Shown piece by piece: positions 24,111 to 31,261 of a DNA stretch of 64,000 bases. The stretch's first letter is position 1. Each line of letters starts with the position of its first letter. The stretch comes from Ruficoccus sp. ZRK36 (GTDB lineage Bacteria > Verrucomicrobiota > Verrucomicrobiia > Opitutales > Cerasicoccaceae): positions 2,056,176-2,120,175 of the forward strand of contig NZ_CP080649.1 in assembly GCF_019603315.1 (NCBI RefSeq). The letters are read 5' to 3'. The notes below the pieces were generated by a model that did no database searches, was not told where the DNA came from, and saw only the letters and a program-made list of their open reading frames with translations. Both the position numbers and the translations under genes were made by a program.

Positions 24111-26534
24111 TTACACCCGCAGTTCGTAGCCCATCTTTTTCATCGACTCCTGGATGGCGTCAAAGGCGGTGTTGACCTCCTTGTCCTTGAGGGTGCGGTC
24201 GGGGGCGCGGAAGCTGATGGCGTAGGCCAGGCTCTTCTTGCCCTCGGGCAGGCCCTGTCCGGCGTAGAGGTCAAAGGCTTCGACGCCCTCGCAGGCGAAC
24301 GCCTTGCCCACGGCCTTGCTGGCAGCCTTGAGCAGGTCGCGGCGCACGGTCTCGGCGGTGGTGTCCACGTCCACGACGAGCGCGAGGTCACGGGTCGAGG
24401 CCGGGAAGCTGGTGAAGGGGGTCAGGCGCACGGCCGACTTCTTGCCCTTTTTCTCTAAAAACTCGGGCAGGATGATGAGCTCACCGGCCAGTACGAGCGT
24501 GTCCAGATCCCAGTCCTTGGTGGCATCGACGTTGATGAGACCGGCAAAGGCTTTGTAGCCGTTTTTCTTCCAGCAGGCGGCGCGGGCGGAGTGGTCCGGC
24601 TGCCAGAAGGCCTCGTCCTCGATCACCTTGTAGTCGAGCTTCTGAGGCTTGATTCCGGCGAGGGTGGCCAGCTCGGCGACGAGCTTTTTGGCGGTGAAAA
24701 AGTCCGGGGCCTCGCGGTCGCGCCAGCGGCGGCGGCCGTCGTCCACGGCGATGACAAAGGCGACGCTGGCCAGCTCCCAGAGCTTGCCCTCGACGGTGCG
24801 GAAGACACGCCCGGTCTCGCAGAGGCGGGCCGGGTGGTTACCGTTGTTGGCGTTCAGGCGCAGAGCATCGAGCAGGCCGGGGATGAGCGAGGGGCGCAGG
24901 TGGCTCTGCTCGGCGGTCAGCGGGTTGTCGAGCTTGAGGGCGTCGGCGCGCTCCTGGCCGAACCACTTGGCGACGCCGGCGCCGTCGGTCAAAGTATAAT
25001 GCGAGCACTCGGCGAAGTCCGCCCCGGCGAGCTTTTGCACGGCCTGGCGGTTAAAGACGGCCAGTGCGTCGTCCTCACGGGTGAGGCCGGTTGCCTTGAC
25101 GGGGGCTTCCGGGATCTCCGGGGTGCCGTGCAGGCGGATGAATTCCTCGACCAGGTCGATCGGGCGGTCCACCTCCGGGCGGAAGGACGGGACGAGCACG
25201 CTCCACTGGTAGGCGCTGCTGTCCACCGTGAAGCCCAGGCGGGTAAAGGTGTCGGCGATGGCGCTGTCCTCGACCTCAAAGCCGCAGACGCGACGCACGT
25301 AGTCCGGCGTGATGGTGATGGTGCGGTCGCCGCGTGGGGCCTTGCCCACGGTGATGCATTCACCGACGACCTCGCCACCGGCGAGCTCAAGGATGAGGGC
25401 AATGGCGCGGCGGGCGGCGAAGTCCACCCCGACCGGATCGACATCGCGGCTGAAGCGGTGCGAGCTGTCAGAGAAAAGGTTGAGGGCGCGGGAGGTGCCA
25501 CGAATCGAACCGGGGCGGAAGTACGCGCTCTCCAGGACGAGGTCCACCGTGGCGTCGTCGACCTCGGCGTCGAGGCTGCCCATGACCCCGGCGATGACGA
25601 GCGGGCGCTCGGTGTCGGCGATGACCATCATGCCCGGCGTCAGCTTGCGCTTGTGCTCGTCGAGGGTCACGATCTGCTCGCCCTCTGCAGCGGGACGGAC
25701 GATGAGCTTGCCGCCCTTGATCTTGGTCGCGTCAAAGGCGTGCAGCGGCTGGCCGGTCTCCATGAGCACGTAGTTGGTCACGTCCACCACGTTGTTGATG
25801 GGGCGCAGGCCGATAGATTCGAGGGCTTTCTTGAGCCAGTCGGGGGAGGGGGCGATTTTTACGCCCTTGATGCTCCAGGCGGTATACAGTGGGCAGTCCT
25901 CGGTCTGCACATCGACGCCGCTGATCAGACCCTGGCCGGAGCCGGGGTTCAGCTTCACCTTAGGCAGGCGCAGTTCCTTGCCGTAGAGGGCAGCGATCTC
26001 GCGTGCCACGCCGATGTGGCTGAGGCAGTCGCCGCGGTTGGCAGTCAGCTCCAGCTCGATCACGGTGTCGCCACCGGGGAAAACGTCGTTGATCGGGGTG
26101 CCGATCTCGGGGCGCTGCTCCAGGATGAGCAGGCCGGAGTGGTCCTCGCCCATGCCGAGCTCCTTGGCCGAGCACATCATACCGTTGGACTCGACGCCGC
26201 GCAGCTTGCTCTTCTTGATCTTGAAGTCGCCGGGCAGGATGCAACCCTCCAACGCCACCGGTATGCGGTCGCCGACTTTGTAGTTGCTGGCACCGCAGAC
26301 GATCTGGCGCGGCTCGCCGCTGTCCACCTGCACCATACAGACGCCGAGGCGGTCGGCGTCGGGGTGCTGCTCGCGGGAGAGGACCTCGCCCACGACGAGG
26401 TTTTCAAACTGGGGCAGCCCGGTGGACTCGACGCCCTCGACCTCCAGCCCGATCATGGGCAGGTCGTCGGCGAGCTGTTCGGCACTCACGTCGAGATCGA
26501 CGTAGTTCTTGAGCCATTGGAGGGAAATTTTCAT
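24111..26534 (-). CDS. pheT: Phenylalanyl-tRNA synthetase beta subunit
   Basis: PheT pairs with PheS in an alpha2-beta2 enzyme charging tRNA(Phe). The 807 residues show the expected order: N-terminal tRNA-binding (EMAP-like) domain with VVGEVLSREQHPDADRL near 47-63, B3/B4 editing region (NRGDCLSHIGVAREIAALYG), B5 domain, catalytic-like core, and the C-terminal anticodon-binding FDX-ACB domain from about 710 on. Length is normal for the bacterial long form. It is separated from pheS by orf66 and a CACAGAG element. Confidence 0.97.
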   Translation of the reverse strand: MKISLQWLKNYVDLDVSAEQLADDLPMIGLEVEGVESTGLPQFENLVVGEVLSREQHPDADRLGVCMVQVDSGEPRQIVCGASNYKVGDRIPVALEGCILPGDFKIKKSKLRGVESNGMMCSAKELGMGEDHSGLLILEQRPEIGTPINDVFPGGDTVIELELTANRGDCLSHIGVAREIAALYGKELRLPKVKLNPGSGQGLISGVDVQTEDCPLYTAWSIKGVKIAPSPDWLKKALESIGLRPINNVVDVTNYVLMETGQPLHAFDATKIKGGKLIVRPAAEGEQIVTLDEHKRKLTPGMMVIADTERPLVIAGVMGSLDAEVDDATVDLVLESAYFRPGSIRGTSRALNLFSDSSHRFSRDVDPVGVDFAARRAIALILELAGGEVVGECITVGKAPRGDRTITITPDYVRRVCGFEVEDSAIADTFTRLGFTVDSSAYQWSVLVPSFRPEVDRPIDLVEEFIRLHGTPEIPEAPVKATGLTREDDALAVFNRQAVQKLAGADFAECSHYTLTDGAGVAKWFGQERADALKLDNPLTAEQSHLRPSLIPGLLDALRLNANNGNHPARLCETGRVFRTVEGKLWELASVAFVIAVDDGRRRWRDREAPDFFTAKKLVAELATLAGIKPQKLDYKVIEDEAFWQPDHSARAACWKKNGYKAFAGLINVDATKDWDLDTLVLAGELIILPEFLEKKGKKSAVRLTPFTSFPASTRDLALVVDVDTTAETVRRDLLKAASKAVGKAFACEGVEAFDLYAGQGLPEGKKSLAYAISFRAPDRTLKDKEVNTAFDAIQESMKKMGYELRV

Positions 26535-26558
26535 CGGGAAATTCTTTTATTGAATGAG

Positions 26559-26835
26559 TTTAACCACAGAGGCCACAGAGAGCACAGAGGGTTTATTTTT
26601 TGAGAAAAAGGTGAGTGATACCAAATTTGTTCAACACGTGAATAATCAAGAACGCAGGGATGACCCAGAAAACGATTATAAGGTGGAGCCATTCCGGGAG
26701 TTGAGCGCCTTTGGGATCCATCAAGGTTGCCATGAGCAAACCTGCCATAAAACCGATGGCAACAAACCCAACAGCGCTCCAGCGGTACCTCATTTTCTTA
26801 TCACTCTCTGTGTCCTTTGTGGCCTCTGTGGTTAA
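26559..26835. repeat. CACAGAG inverted arms wrapping orf66
   Basis: Arms TTTAACCACAGAGGCCACAG... (26559-26590) and ...GGCCTCTGTGGTTAA (26804-26835) are reverse complements over about 30 bases with a few mismatches. The 66-codon ORF at 26593-26793 fits exactly between them. This looks like a unit that entered between pheS and pheT together with its ORF. Confidence 0.75.
26593..26793 (-). CDS. Two-helix membrane mini-protein inside a CACAGAG element
   Basis: This 66-residue protein has two hydrophobic helices (residues about 7-25 and 38-58) with a short polar loop (DPKGAQLPEW) and a basic tail (FLKK). No family is recognised. It lies between pheS and pheT and exactly between the arms of an inverted repeat. 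AT content is above its neighbours. It could be a real small membrane protein or cargo of a repeat element. Confidence 0.5.
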   Translation of the reverse strand: MRYRWSAVGFVAIGFMAGLLMATLMDPKGAQLPEWLHLIIVFWVIPAFLIIHVLNKFGITHLFLKK

Positions 26836-26842
26836 GTATTCC

Positions 26843-27883
26843 TTAAGCGAACTGGCTGAGAAAGCGCAGGTCGTTCTGGTAAAAATAGCGGATGTCGTCG
26901 ATGCCGTGGACGATCATGGCGATGCGCTCGATGCCCATCCCAAAGGCGTAGCCGGTCCACTGCTCGGGGTCGTAGCCGACGGACTTGAAGACGTTCGGGT
27001 CGACCATACCGCAGCCGCCCAGCTCGATCCACTGGTTGGAGAGCTTGCCGAGGTTGGGGGTCTTCATGTCGAGCTCGAAGGACGGCTCGGTGAAGGGGAA
27101 GAAGCTCGGGCGCAGGCGCACGGTCGAGCCCTTGCCGAAGATCTCCGCCACGAAGTAGTCGAGGATGGCCTTGAGGTCTACGACGGTGACGTTCTTGTCC
27201 ACGTAGAGCCCCTCCATCTGGTGGAAGTTCGCGCTGTGGGTGGCGTCGGTGGTGTCGCGGCGAAAGACGCGGCCGGGGGAAATGATGCGCAGGGGCGGCT
27301 CCTCCTTCATCATGGTGCGGATCTGCACCGTGGAGGTGTGGGAGCGCATGAGGTAGCGCTCGGAGCCGTGCTTGGAGACGTTGTCCACGTCGGCGGCCTC
27401 GGGGAGGAAGAGCGTGTCCTGGGCGTCGCGGGCGGGGTGGTCCTCGGGGGTGTTGAGCGCGTCAAAGCAGTACCACTCGGTTTCCAGCTCGGGGCCCTCG
27501 GCCACGGTGAAGCCCACCTTGCGGAAGGCCTGCTCCATCAGGCGACGGGTCTGGGTGAGCGGGTGCAGGCTGCCCGAGGCGGTGTCGGGGCAGGGGAGCG
27601 TCGGGTCGATGGACGGGCCGAGCTTTTCGGCGGTCTCGACGGCCTCGATGCGCTCCAGCGCCTCGGCGTAAAAGGCCTCAATCTGCTGCTTGGTCGCGTT
27701 GAGGAGCTTGCCCATGGCGGGCTTGTCCTCCTTCGAGACGTCCTTCATGCCCTTCATGGCAGCGGTCAGCTTGCCGTTGGGGCCGGAGATGGTGGCCTTA
27801 AAGGCTTCGAACGCGGCGCGCTTTTCCAGCGCGGGCACGGCGCTCTCGACTTCGGTCACGATGGCTGCGAGTTGCTCTTTCAT
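26843..27883 (-). CDS. pheS: Phenylalanyl-tRNA synthetase alpha subunit
   Basis: PheS is the catalytic subunit of the PheST synthetase. From the ATG at 27883 it has 346 residues. It shows the N-terminal coiled coil (IVTEVESAVPALEKRAAFEAFKATI), motif 2 (RSHTSTVQIRTM and GRVFRRDTTDATHSANFHQMEGL) and motif 3 (GMGIERIAMIVHGIDDIRYFYQNDLRFL). An upstream ATG at 27961 adds 26 residues foreign to the family. It follows rpmI and rplT as in many bacteria. Confidence 0.97.
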   Translation of the reverse strand: MKEQLAAIVTEVESAVPALEKRAAFEAFKATISGPNGKLTAAMKGMKDVSKEDKPAMGKLLNATKQQIEAFYAEALERIEAVETAEKLGPSIDPTLPCPDTASGSLHPLTQTRRLMEQAFRKVGFTVAEGPELETEWYCFDALNTPEDHPARDAQDTLFLPEAADVDNVSKHGSERYLMRSHTSTVQIRTMMKEEPPLRIISPGRVFRRDTTDATHSANFHQMEGLYVDKNVTVVDLKAILDYFVAEIFGKGSTVRLRPSFFPFTEPSFELDMKTPNLGKLSNQWIELGGCGMVDPNVFKSVGYDPEQWTGYAFGMGIERIAMIVHGIDDIRYFYQNDLRFLSQFA

Positions 27884-28024
27884 TGGTAAAAATAAAATGG
27901 ATGTCTGTGTAACTGGAGACCTGGGGAAGCCTTTCGCTCGCCGTGGGATTCCAGCCAACAAAAAAGGCGGCCATAATGAGGCCGCCTTTCGGAAATATCA
28001 AGTGCGAGTGAACTCGTGCGCTTA

Positions 28025-28384
28025 TTAGGCGCTAACCGCAGCCTTGGCCTTTTCGACCAGAGCGGCAAAGGCGGCCTCGTCATGGATGGCGAGCTCGCTC
28101 AGGGCCTTGCGGTCCAGCTCGATCTGGGCGGCTTTGAGACCGGCCATAAAGCGGCTGTAGGCGATGCCGTTCATGCGGCAGGCAGCATTGATACGGATGA
28201 TCCACAGCTGGCGGAACTCCGTCTTCTTCTTGCGGCGGTCACGGTAGGCGTAGACGCCAGCGTGCATGGCGGCGTCCTTGGCGTAGCGAAACAGACGGGA
28301 CTTGTTCCCGAAATAGCCCTTGGTGGACTTCAGGACGCGCTTGCGGCGTTCGCGCGAGGCGGGTGCGTTGGTTGCTCTAGGCAT
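28025..28384 (-). CDS. rplT: 50S ribosomal protein L20
   Basis: L20 binds 23S rRNA early in 50S assembly. The 119-residue protein matches L20 well: PRATNAPASRERRKRVLKSTKGYFGNKSRLFRYAKDA near the start and QLWIIRINAACRMNGIAYSRFMAGL later. It lies 85 bases downstream of rpmI and upstream of pheS. No infC precedes the pair, unlike the common infC-rpmI-rplT order. Confidence 0.98.
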   Translation of the reverse strand: MPRATNAPASRERRKRVLKSTKGYFGNKSRLFRYAKDAAMHAGVYAYRDRRKKKTEFRQLWIIRINAACRMNGIAYSRFMAGLKAAQIELDRKALSELAIHDEAAFAALVEKAKAAVSA

Positions 28385-28469
28385 GTTGTATTATCTTTCT
28401 TAATGTATGGGAGCGGCAGGGTCGCCTGGTGGTTGTTCACCCCGACCAGCTCAGTTAACGGTCAATCAC

Positions 28470-28670
28470 TTAGATATCGTGATGCGGGAGGCCGACTCGG
28501 AGCTGCTTGACGTAGCCGGACGGGACGAGCTGGTCCTGACGGGCGGCACGCTTCTGCTTTGTGCTCTTGTTGCGCAGGAGGTGGCGGTGGTTGGGTTTGC
28601 GACGCATAACCTTCCCGGTGCCGGTCACCTTGAAGCGCTTGGCCATTGCTTTGCGGGTTTTCTGACTCAT
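28470..28670 (-). CDS. rpmI: 50S ribosomal protein L35
   Basis: From the ATG at 28670 this is a 66-residue basic protein with L35 features: [38 protein letters not shown]. The longer reading from 28718 adds 16 non-conserved residues. It begins the rpmI-rplT-pheS-orf66-pheT run. Confidence 0.95.
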   Translation of the reverse strand: MSQKTRKAMAKRFKVTGTGKVMRRKPNHRHLLRNKSTKQKRAARQDQLVPSGYVKQLRVGLPHHDI

Positions 28671-28815
28671 GATCTTGGGAAAAGCGGAGAAAACAAAGGC
28701 TTTTGCCCCCCTTGGCAAGGAGAAATGTATAAAAATGCTCTCCGGGGCCAGCTGCTTATGGGGTTAAAAATCCCTTTTATACCTGACTTTACATCAAAGC
28801 GACTCTTTCGCGTAC

Positions 28816-28843
28816 TTGATTCCGGCGCGGAATTTGCTATGTT
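28816..28843 (+). promoter_or_regulatory. Possible promoter of the Minf_1886-type gene
   Basis: TTGATT (28816-28821), a 16-base spacer and TATGTT (28838-28843) lie about 50 bases before the ATG at 28890; an AGGAG sits at about 28870. Confidence 0.4.
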
Positions 28844-28889
28844 AGGGGTAGCGTCTGTGAAAGGCGCGAAAGGAGTTATACGTTTATAA

Positions 28890-29309
28890 ATGAGTGAAAA
28901 TAAAGATTTTGGCGAAGTGGTAGAGCTGATCCTCAAGGAGGACGGCCGGTTCGACAAGGGGGCGTACTTTTTCGTGCGCCAGGGGCTCGACCACACGCTG
29001 CGTCAACTCGATGACGGCCCCGAGGGGCACCCCCGCCACGTCACCGGGCAGGAGCTGCTGGAGGGTATCCGTGATTTCGCCCACAACCAGTACGGGCCGC
29101 TCTCATACAGCCTGCTCGATCACTGGGGCATCCACAAGTGCGACGACTTCGGCGAAATTGTCTTCAATCTCGTCGAGTACGGCGTCCTCGGTAAGACCGA
29201 CAACGACCGCAAGGAGGACTTCTGCGGCGGCTACGACTTCCGTGAGGCCTTTCTGAAGCCCTACCTGCCCAAAAACGCCAAGGGCGAGCTCCACCCCGAG
29301 CAAAGCTAG
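28890..29309 (+). CDS. Minf_1886 family protein
   Basis: This 139-residue protein matches what I recall of the Minf_1886 family, a conserved protein of Verrucomicrobia and Planctomycetes without known function. Typical features are DGRFDKGAYFFVRQGLDHTLR, an HVTGQELLEGIRDFAHNQYGPLS core, and a GVLGKTDNDRKEDFCGGYDF end. It is soluble, acidic and has no catalytic motif I recognise. It stands alone with its own promoter-like sequence, divergent from rpmI. Confidence 0.85.
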   Translation: MSENKDFGEVVELILKEDGRFDKGAYFFVRQGLDHTLRQLDDGPEGHPRHVTGQELLEGIRDFAHNQYGPLSYSLLDHWGIHKCDDFGEIVFNLVEYGVLGKTDNDRKEDFCGGYDFREAFLKPYLPKNAKGELHPEQS

Positions 29310-29315
29310 CCGAGA

Positions 29316-29496
29316 TGCAAATCACCAAAACTGGGTCGTCTCTATAGGGAAAATCAAAAGGCAATCGCTATCGGCAATGACTTAGGCGGGCCCTCGTCAG
29401 TTGAGACATCAATGTCGGTCGATGTTTGGGCGAAGCCCGGACATCGGACCGAAAATGCAGGCTCTGCCTGCCGCGGGTTTGGGGCGCGCAGCCCCG
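29316..29496 (-). repeat. Hairpin array 3' of oppF
   Basis: In oppF sense, one base after the stop: GGGGC/GCCCC (29481-29495), GGCAGGC/GCCTGC (29457-29470 region), and a CGATGT/ACATCG stem with an inner GGGC/GCCC (about 29420-29446). The far end carries the AAAACTGGGTCG motif (about 29325-29333). Order, linkers (ACCCGC, ATTTTCG) and end motif match the arrays after the lipoprotein and gloA genes. Confidence 0.7.
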
Positions 29497-29497
29497 A

Positions 29498-30289
29498 TTA
29501 AAACCGCGGGACGGCGGCGAGGAGTTTCTTGGTGTAGTCGGATTGGGGGTGGGCGTAGATTTCGTCGGCGCTGGCCTGCTCGACGATTTTGCCCCCGGTC
29601 ATGACGAGTACGTCGTCACTGATGTGCTCGACCACGGCCAGGTCGTGAGCGATAAAGAGGTACGTGAGCCCCAGCTCCTCCTGGAGGTCCTGCAGGAGGT
29701 TGATAATCTGGGCCTGGATGGACACGTCGAGCGCGCTGACCGGCTCGTCGCAGATGATGAACTCCGGCTCGACGGCGAGGGCGCGGGCGATGCCGATGCG
29801 CTGGCGCTGCCCGCCGGAAAACTCGTGCGGGTAGCGGTCCATCTGGTCGGCGGTCAGGCCGACGCGCTCCAGCAGCTGAGCCACGCGCGCGCGGCGGTCG
29901 TTTTTCGTGAGCTTGGGGAAATGAATATCGAGTGGCTCGGCCACGATCTGAAAGATCGTCATGCGCGGGTTGAGCGAGTTAAAGGGGTCCTGAAAGACCA
30001 TCTGCACGCGCTTGCGGATGGCGAAAAACTCAGCCTCGGTGAGCCCGGTCAGCTCCTGTCCGTCAAACTTGATCGACCCCGCTGTGACCGGGGCCAGCCG
30101 GATGAGTGAGCGCCCGATGGTGGTCTTGCCGCTGCCGGACTCGCCCACCAGCCCGGTGGTCTTACCCTTGCGGCAGGTGAAGGACACTCCATCCACCGCC
30201 CGCACATGGTCGGTCACTCGGCGCATCAAGCCGCTGTACACCGGGTAGTGCACTTTCAGGTCGGAGACTTCAAGGAGTGTGTCGTTCAC
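29498..30289 (-). CDS. oppF: Peptide ABC transporter ATP-binding protein (OppF type)
   Basis: This 263-residue ABC ATPase powers peptide uptake with its partner OppD. Walker A GESGSGKT is at 49-56, the signature [16 protein letters not shown] near 158-173, and Walker [13 protein letters not shown] follows. The C-terminal oligopeptide extension ([26 protein letters not shown]) is typical for Opp/Dpp ATPases. It is last in oppA-oppBC-oppD-oppF, with a CACAGAG element in the gap after oppD. Confidence 0.93.
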   Translation of the reverse strand: MNDTLLEVSDLKVHYPVYSGLMRRVTDHVRAVDGVSFTCRKGKTTGLVGESGSGKTTIGRSLIRLAPVTAGSIKFDGQELTGLTEAEFFAIRKRVQMVFQDPFNSLNPRMTIFQIVAEPLDIHFPKLTKNDRRARVAQLLERVGLTADQMDRYPHEFSGGQRQRIGIARALAVEPEFIICDEPVSALDVSIQAQIINLLQDLQEELGLTYLFIAHDLAVVEHISDDVLVMTGGKIVEQASADEIYAHPQSDYTKKLLAAVPRF

Positions 30290-30316
30290 GGTTTTTTAAA
30301 GCTGAAGATGTTTTTC

Positions 30317-30381
30317 TTAGCCACAGAGGTGATAAGAGCACTGAGTCTGGCGCTCTGTGTTCCCTGTGTCTCTGTGGTTAA
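30317..30381. repeat. CACAGAG inverted-arm element between oppD and oppF
   Basis: TTAGCCACAGAGG (30317-30329) and CTCTGTGTTCCCTGTGTCTCTGTGGTTAA (30353-30381) are inverted arms separated by 23 bases. It fills most of the 112-base gap in the opp operon. Confidence 0.75.
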
Positions 30382-30401
30382 CCATAATATTTAAAGTCAA
30401 A

Positions 30402-31238
30402 TTACCCCTGAGCCAGGGCGGCGTAGTCGATGGTGGTGAGGCGTTTTTCGTGGGCGCCGAGGCGCGGGATACAGGCGATGAGGGCCTTGGTGTAGGGGTG
30501 CTGCGGGTTACGTAAAACTTCCTCTGTCGGGCCGGCTTCGACGATCTCGCCCCGGAACATCACCACGACCCGGTCGGCGAAACCGGAGACGATCCCGAAG
30601 TTGTGCGTGATGAGGATGATCGACATGGTGCGCTTCTGGCGCAGCTCGACCAGCAGGTCCATGATCTGTTTCTGGATGGTCACGTCGAGCGCGGTGGTGG
30701 GCTCGTCGGCCACGAGGATGCGCGGCTCGCAGGCCAGCGCCATGGCAATCATGACGCGCTGCTGCATGCCGCCTGAGAGCTCGTGCGGGTAGGCGCGGTG
30801 GCGCTTCTCGGGGTCGCGGATGCCGACCGCCCGCAGCGCCTCGATCACGCGCCCGGTCACGTCCTTTTCCTGCGGGAAGTGCAGCTTGATCGCCTCGGCT
30901 ATCTGCATGCCGATGGTAAAGACCGGGTTGAGTGAGGTCGAGGGTTCCTGAAAAATGTATGCGATGTCCTTGCCGCGGATGCCGCGCAGCTCGCGCGCAT
31001 TCATCGCCATCACGTCGCGGCCGTCGTAGAGGATTTTCCCGGAGACGCGACAGCCCGGGGGAGGGGGTAGCAGGCGCGTCAACGAGAGGGCGGTCACGGA
31101 TTTGCCGGAGCCGGACTCACCGACCACGGCGAGCGTCTCACCCTCGTTCAGCGCGAACTCGATCCCCTTGACCGCCTCCAGCGTCCGCTCGCGATTGCGG
31201 AAGGAAATCTTCAGGTCCTCTACTTTTAGTAAACTCAT
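30402..31238 (-). CDS. oppD: Peptide ABC transporter ATP-binding protein (OppD type)
   Basis: This 278-residue ABC ATPase has Walker A GESGSGKS at 40-47, the signature ELSGGMQQRVMIAMAL, Walker B ILVADEPTTALD and the typical C-terminal ending VLRNPQHPYTKALIACIPRL. The iron-sulfur Cys motif found in some OppD proteins is absent. It starts 23 bases after the fused permease gene. Confidence 0.93.
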   Translation of the reverse strand: MSLLKVEDLKISFRNRERTLEAVKGIEFALNEGETLAVVGESGSGKSVTALSLTRLLPPPPGCRVSGKILYDGRDVMAMNARELRGIRGKDIAYIFQEPSTSLNPVFTIGMQIAEAIKLHFPQEKDVTGRVIEALRAVGIRDPEKRHRAYPHELSGGMQQRVMIAMALACEPRILVADEPTTALDVTIQKQIMDLLVELRQKRTMSIILITHNFGIVSGFADRVVVMFRGEIVEAGPTEEVLRNPQHPYTKALIACIPRLGAHEKRLTTIDYAALAQG

Positions 31239-31261
31239 GAAATAAACATCGTTCGCGTCCG

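Noticed and set aside
24591-26603. A 670-codon frame antisense to pheT
   Set aside because: pheT is unambiguous on the other strand over the whole stretch; the antisense frame is a codon-bias shadow.
28667-28996. A 109-codon minus-strand frame upstream of rpmI
   Set aside because: It overlaps the start of the Minf_1886-type gene and its promoter, and the sequence is unlike any family.
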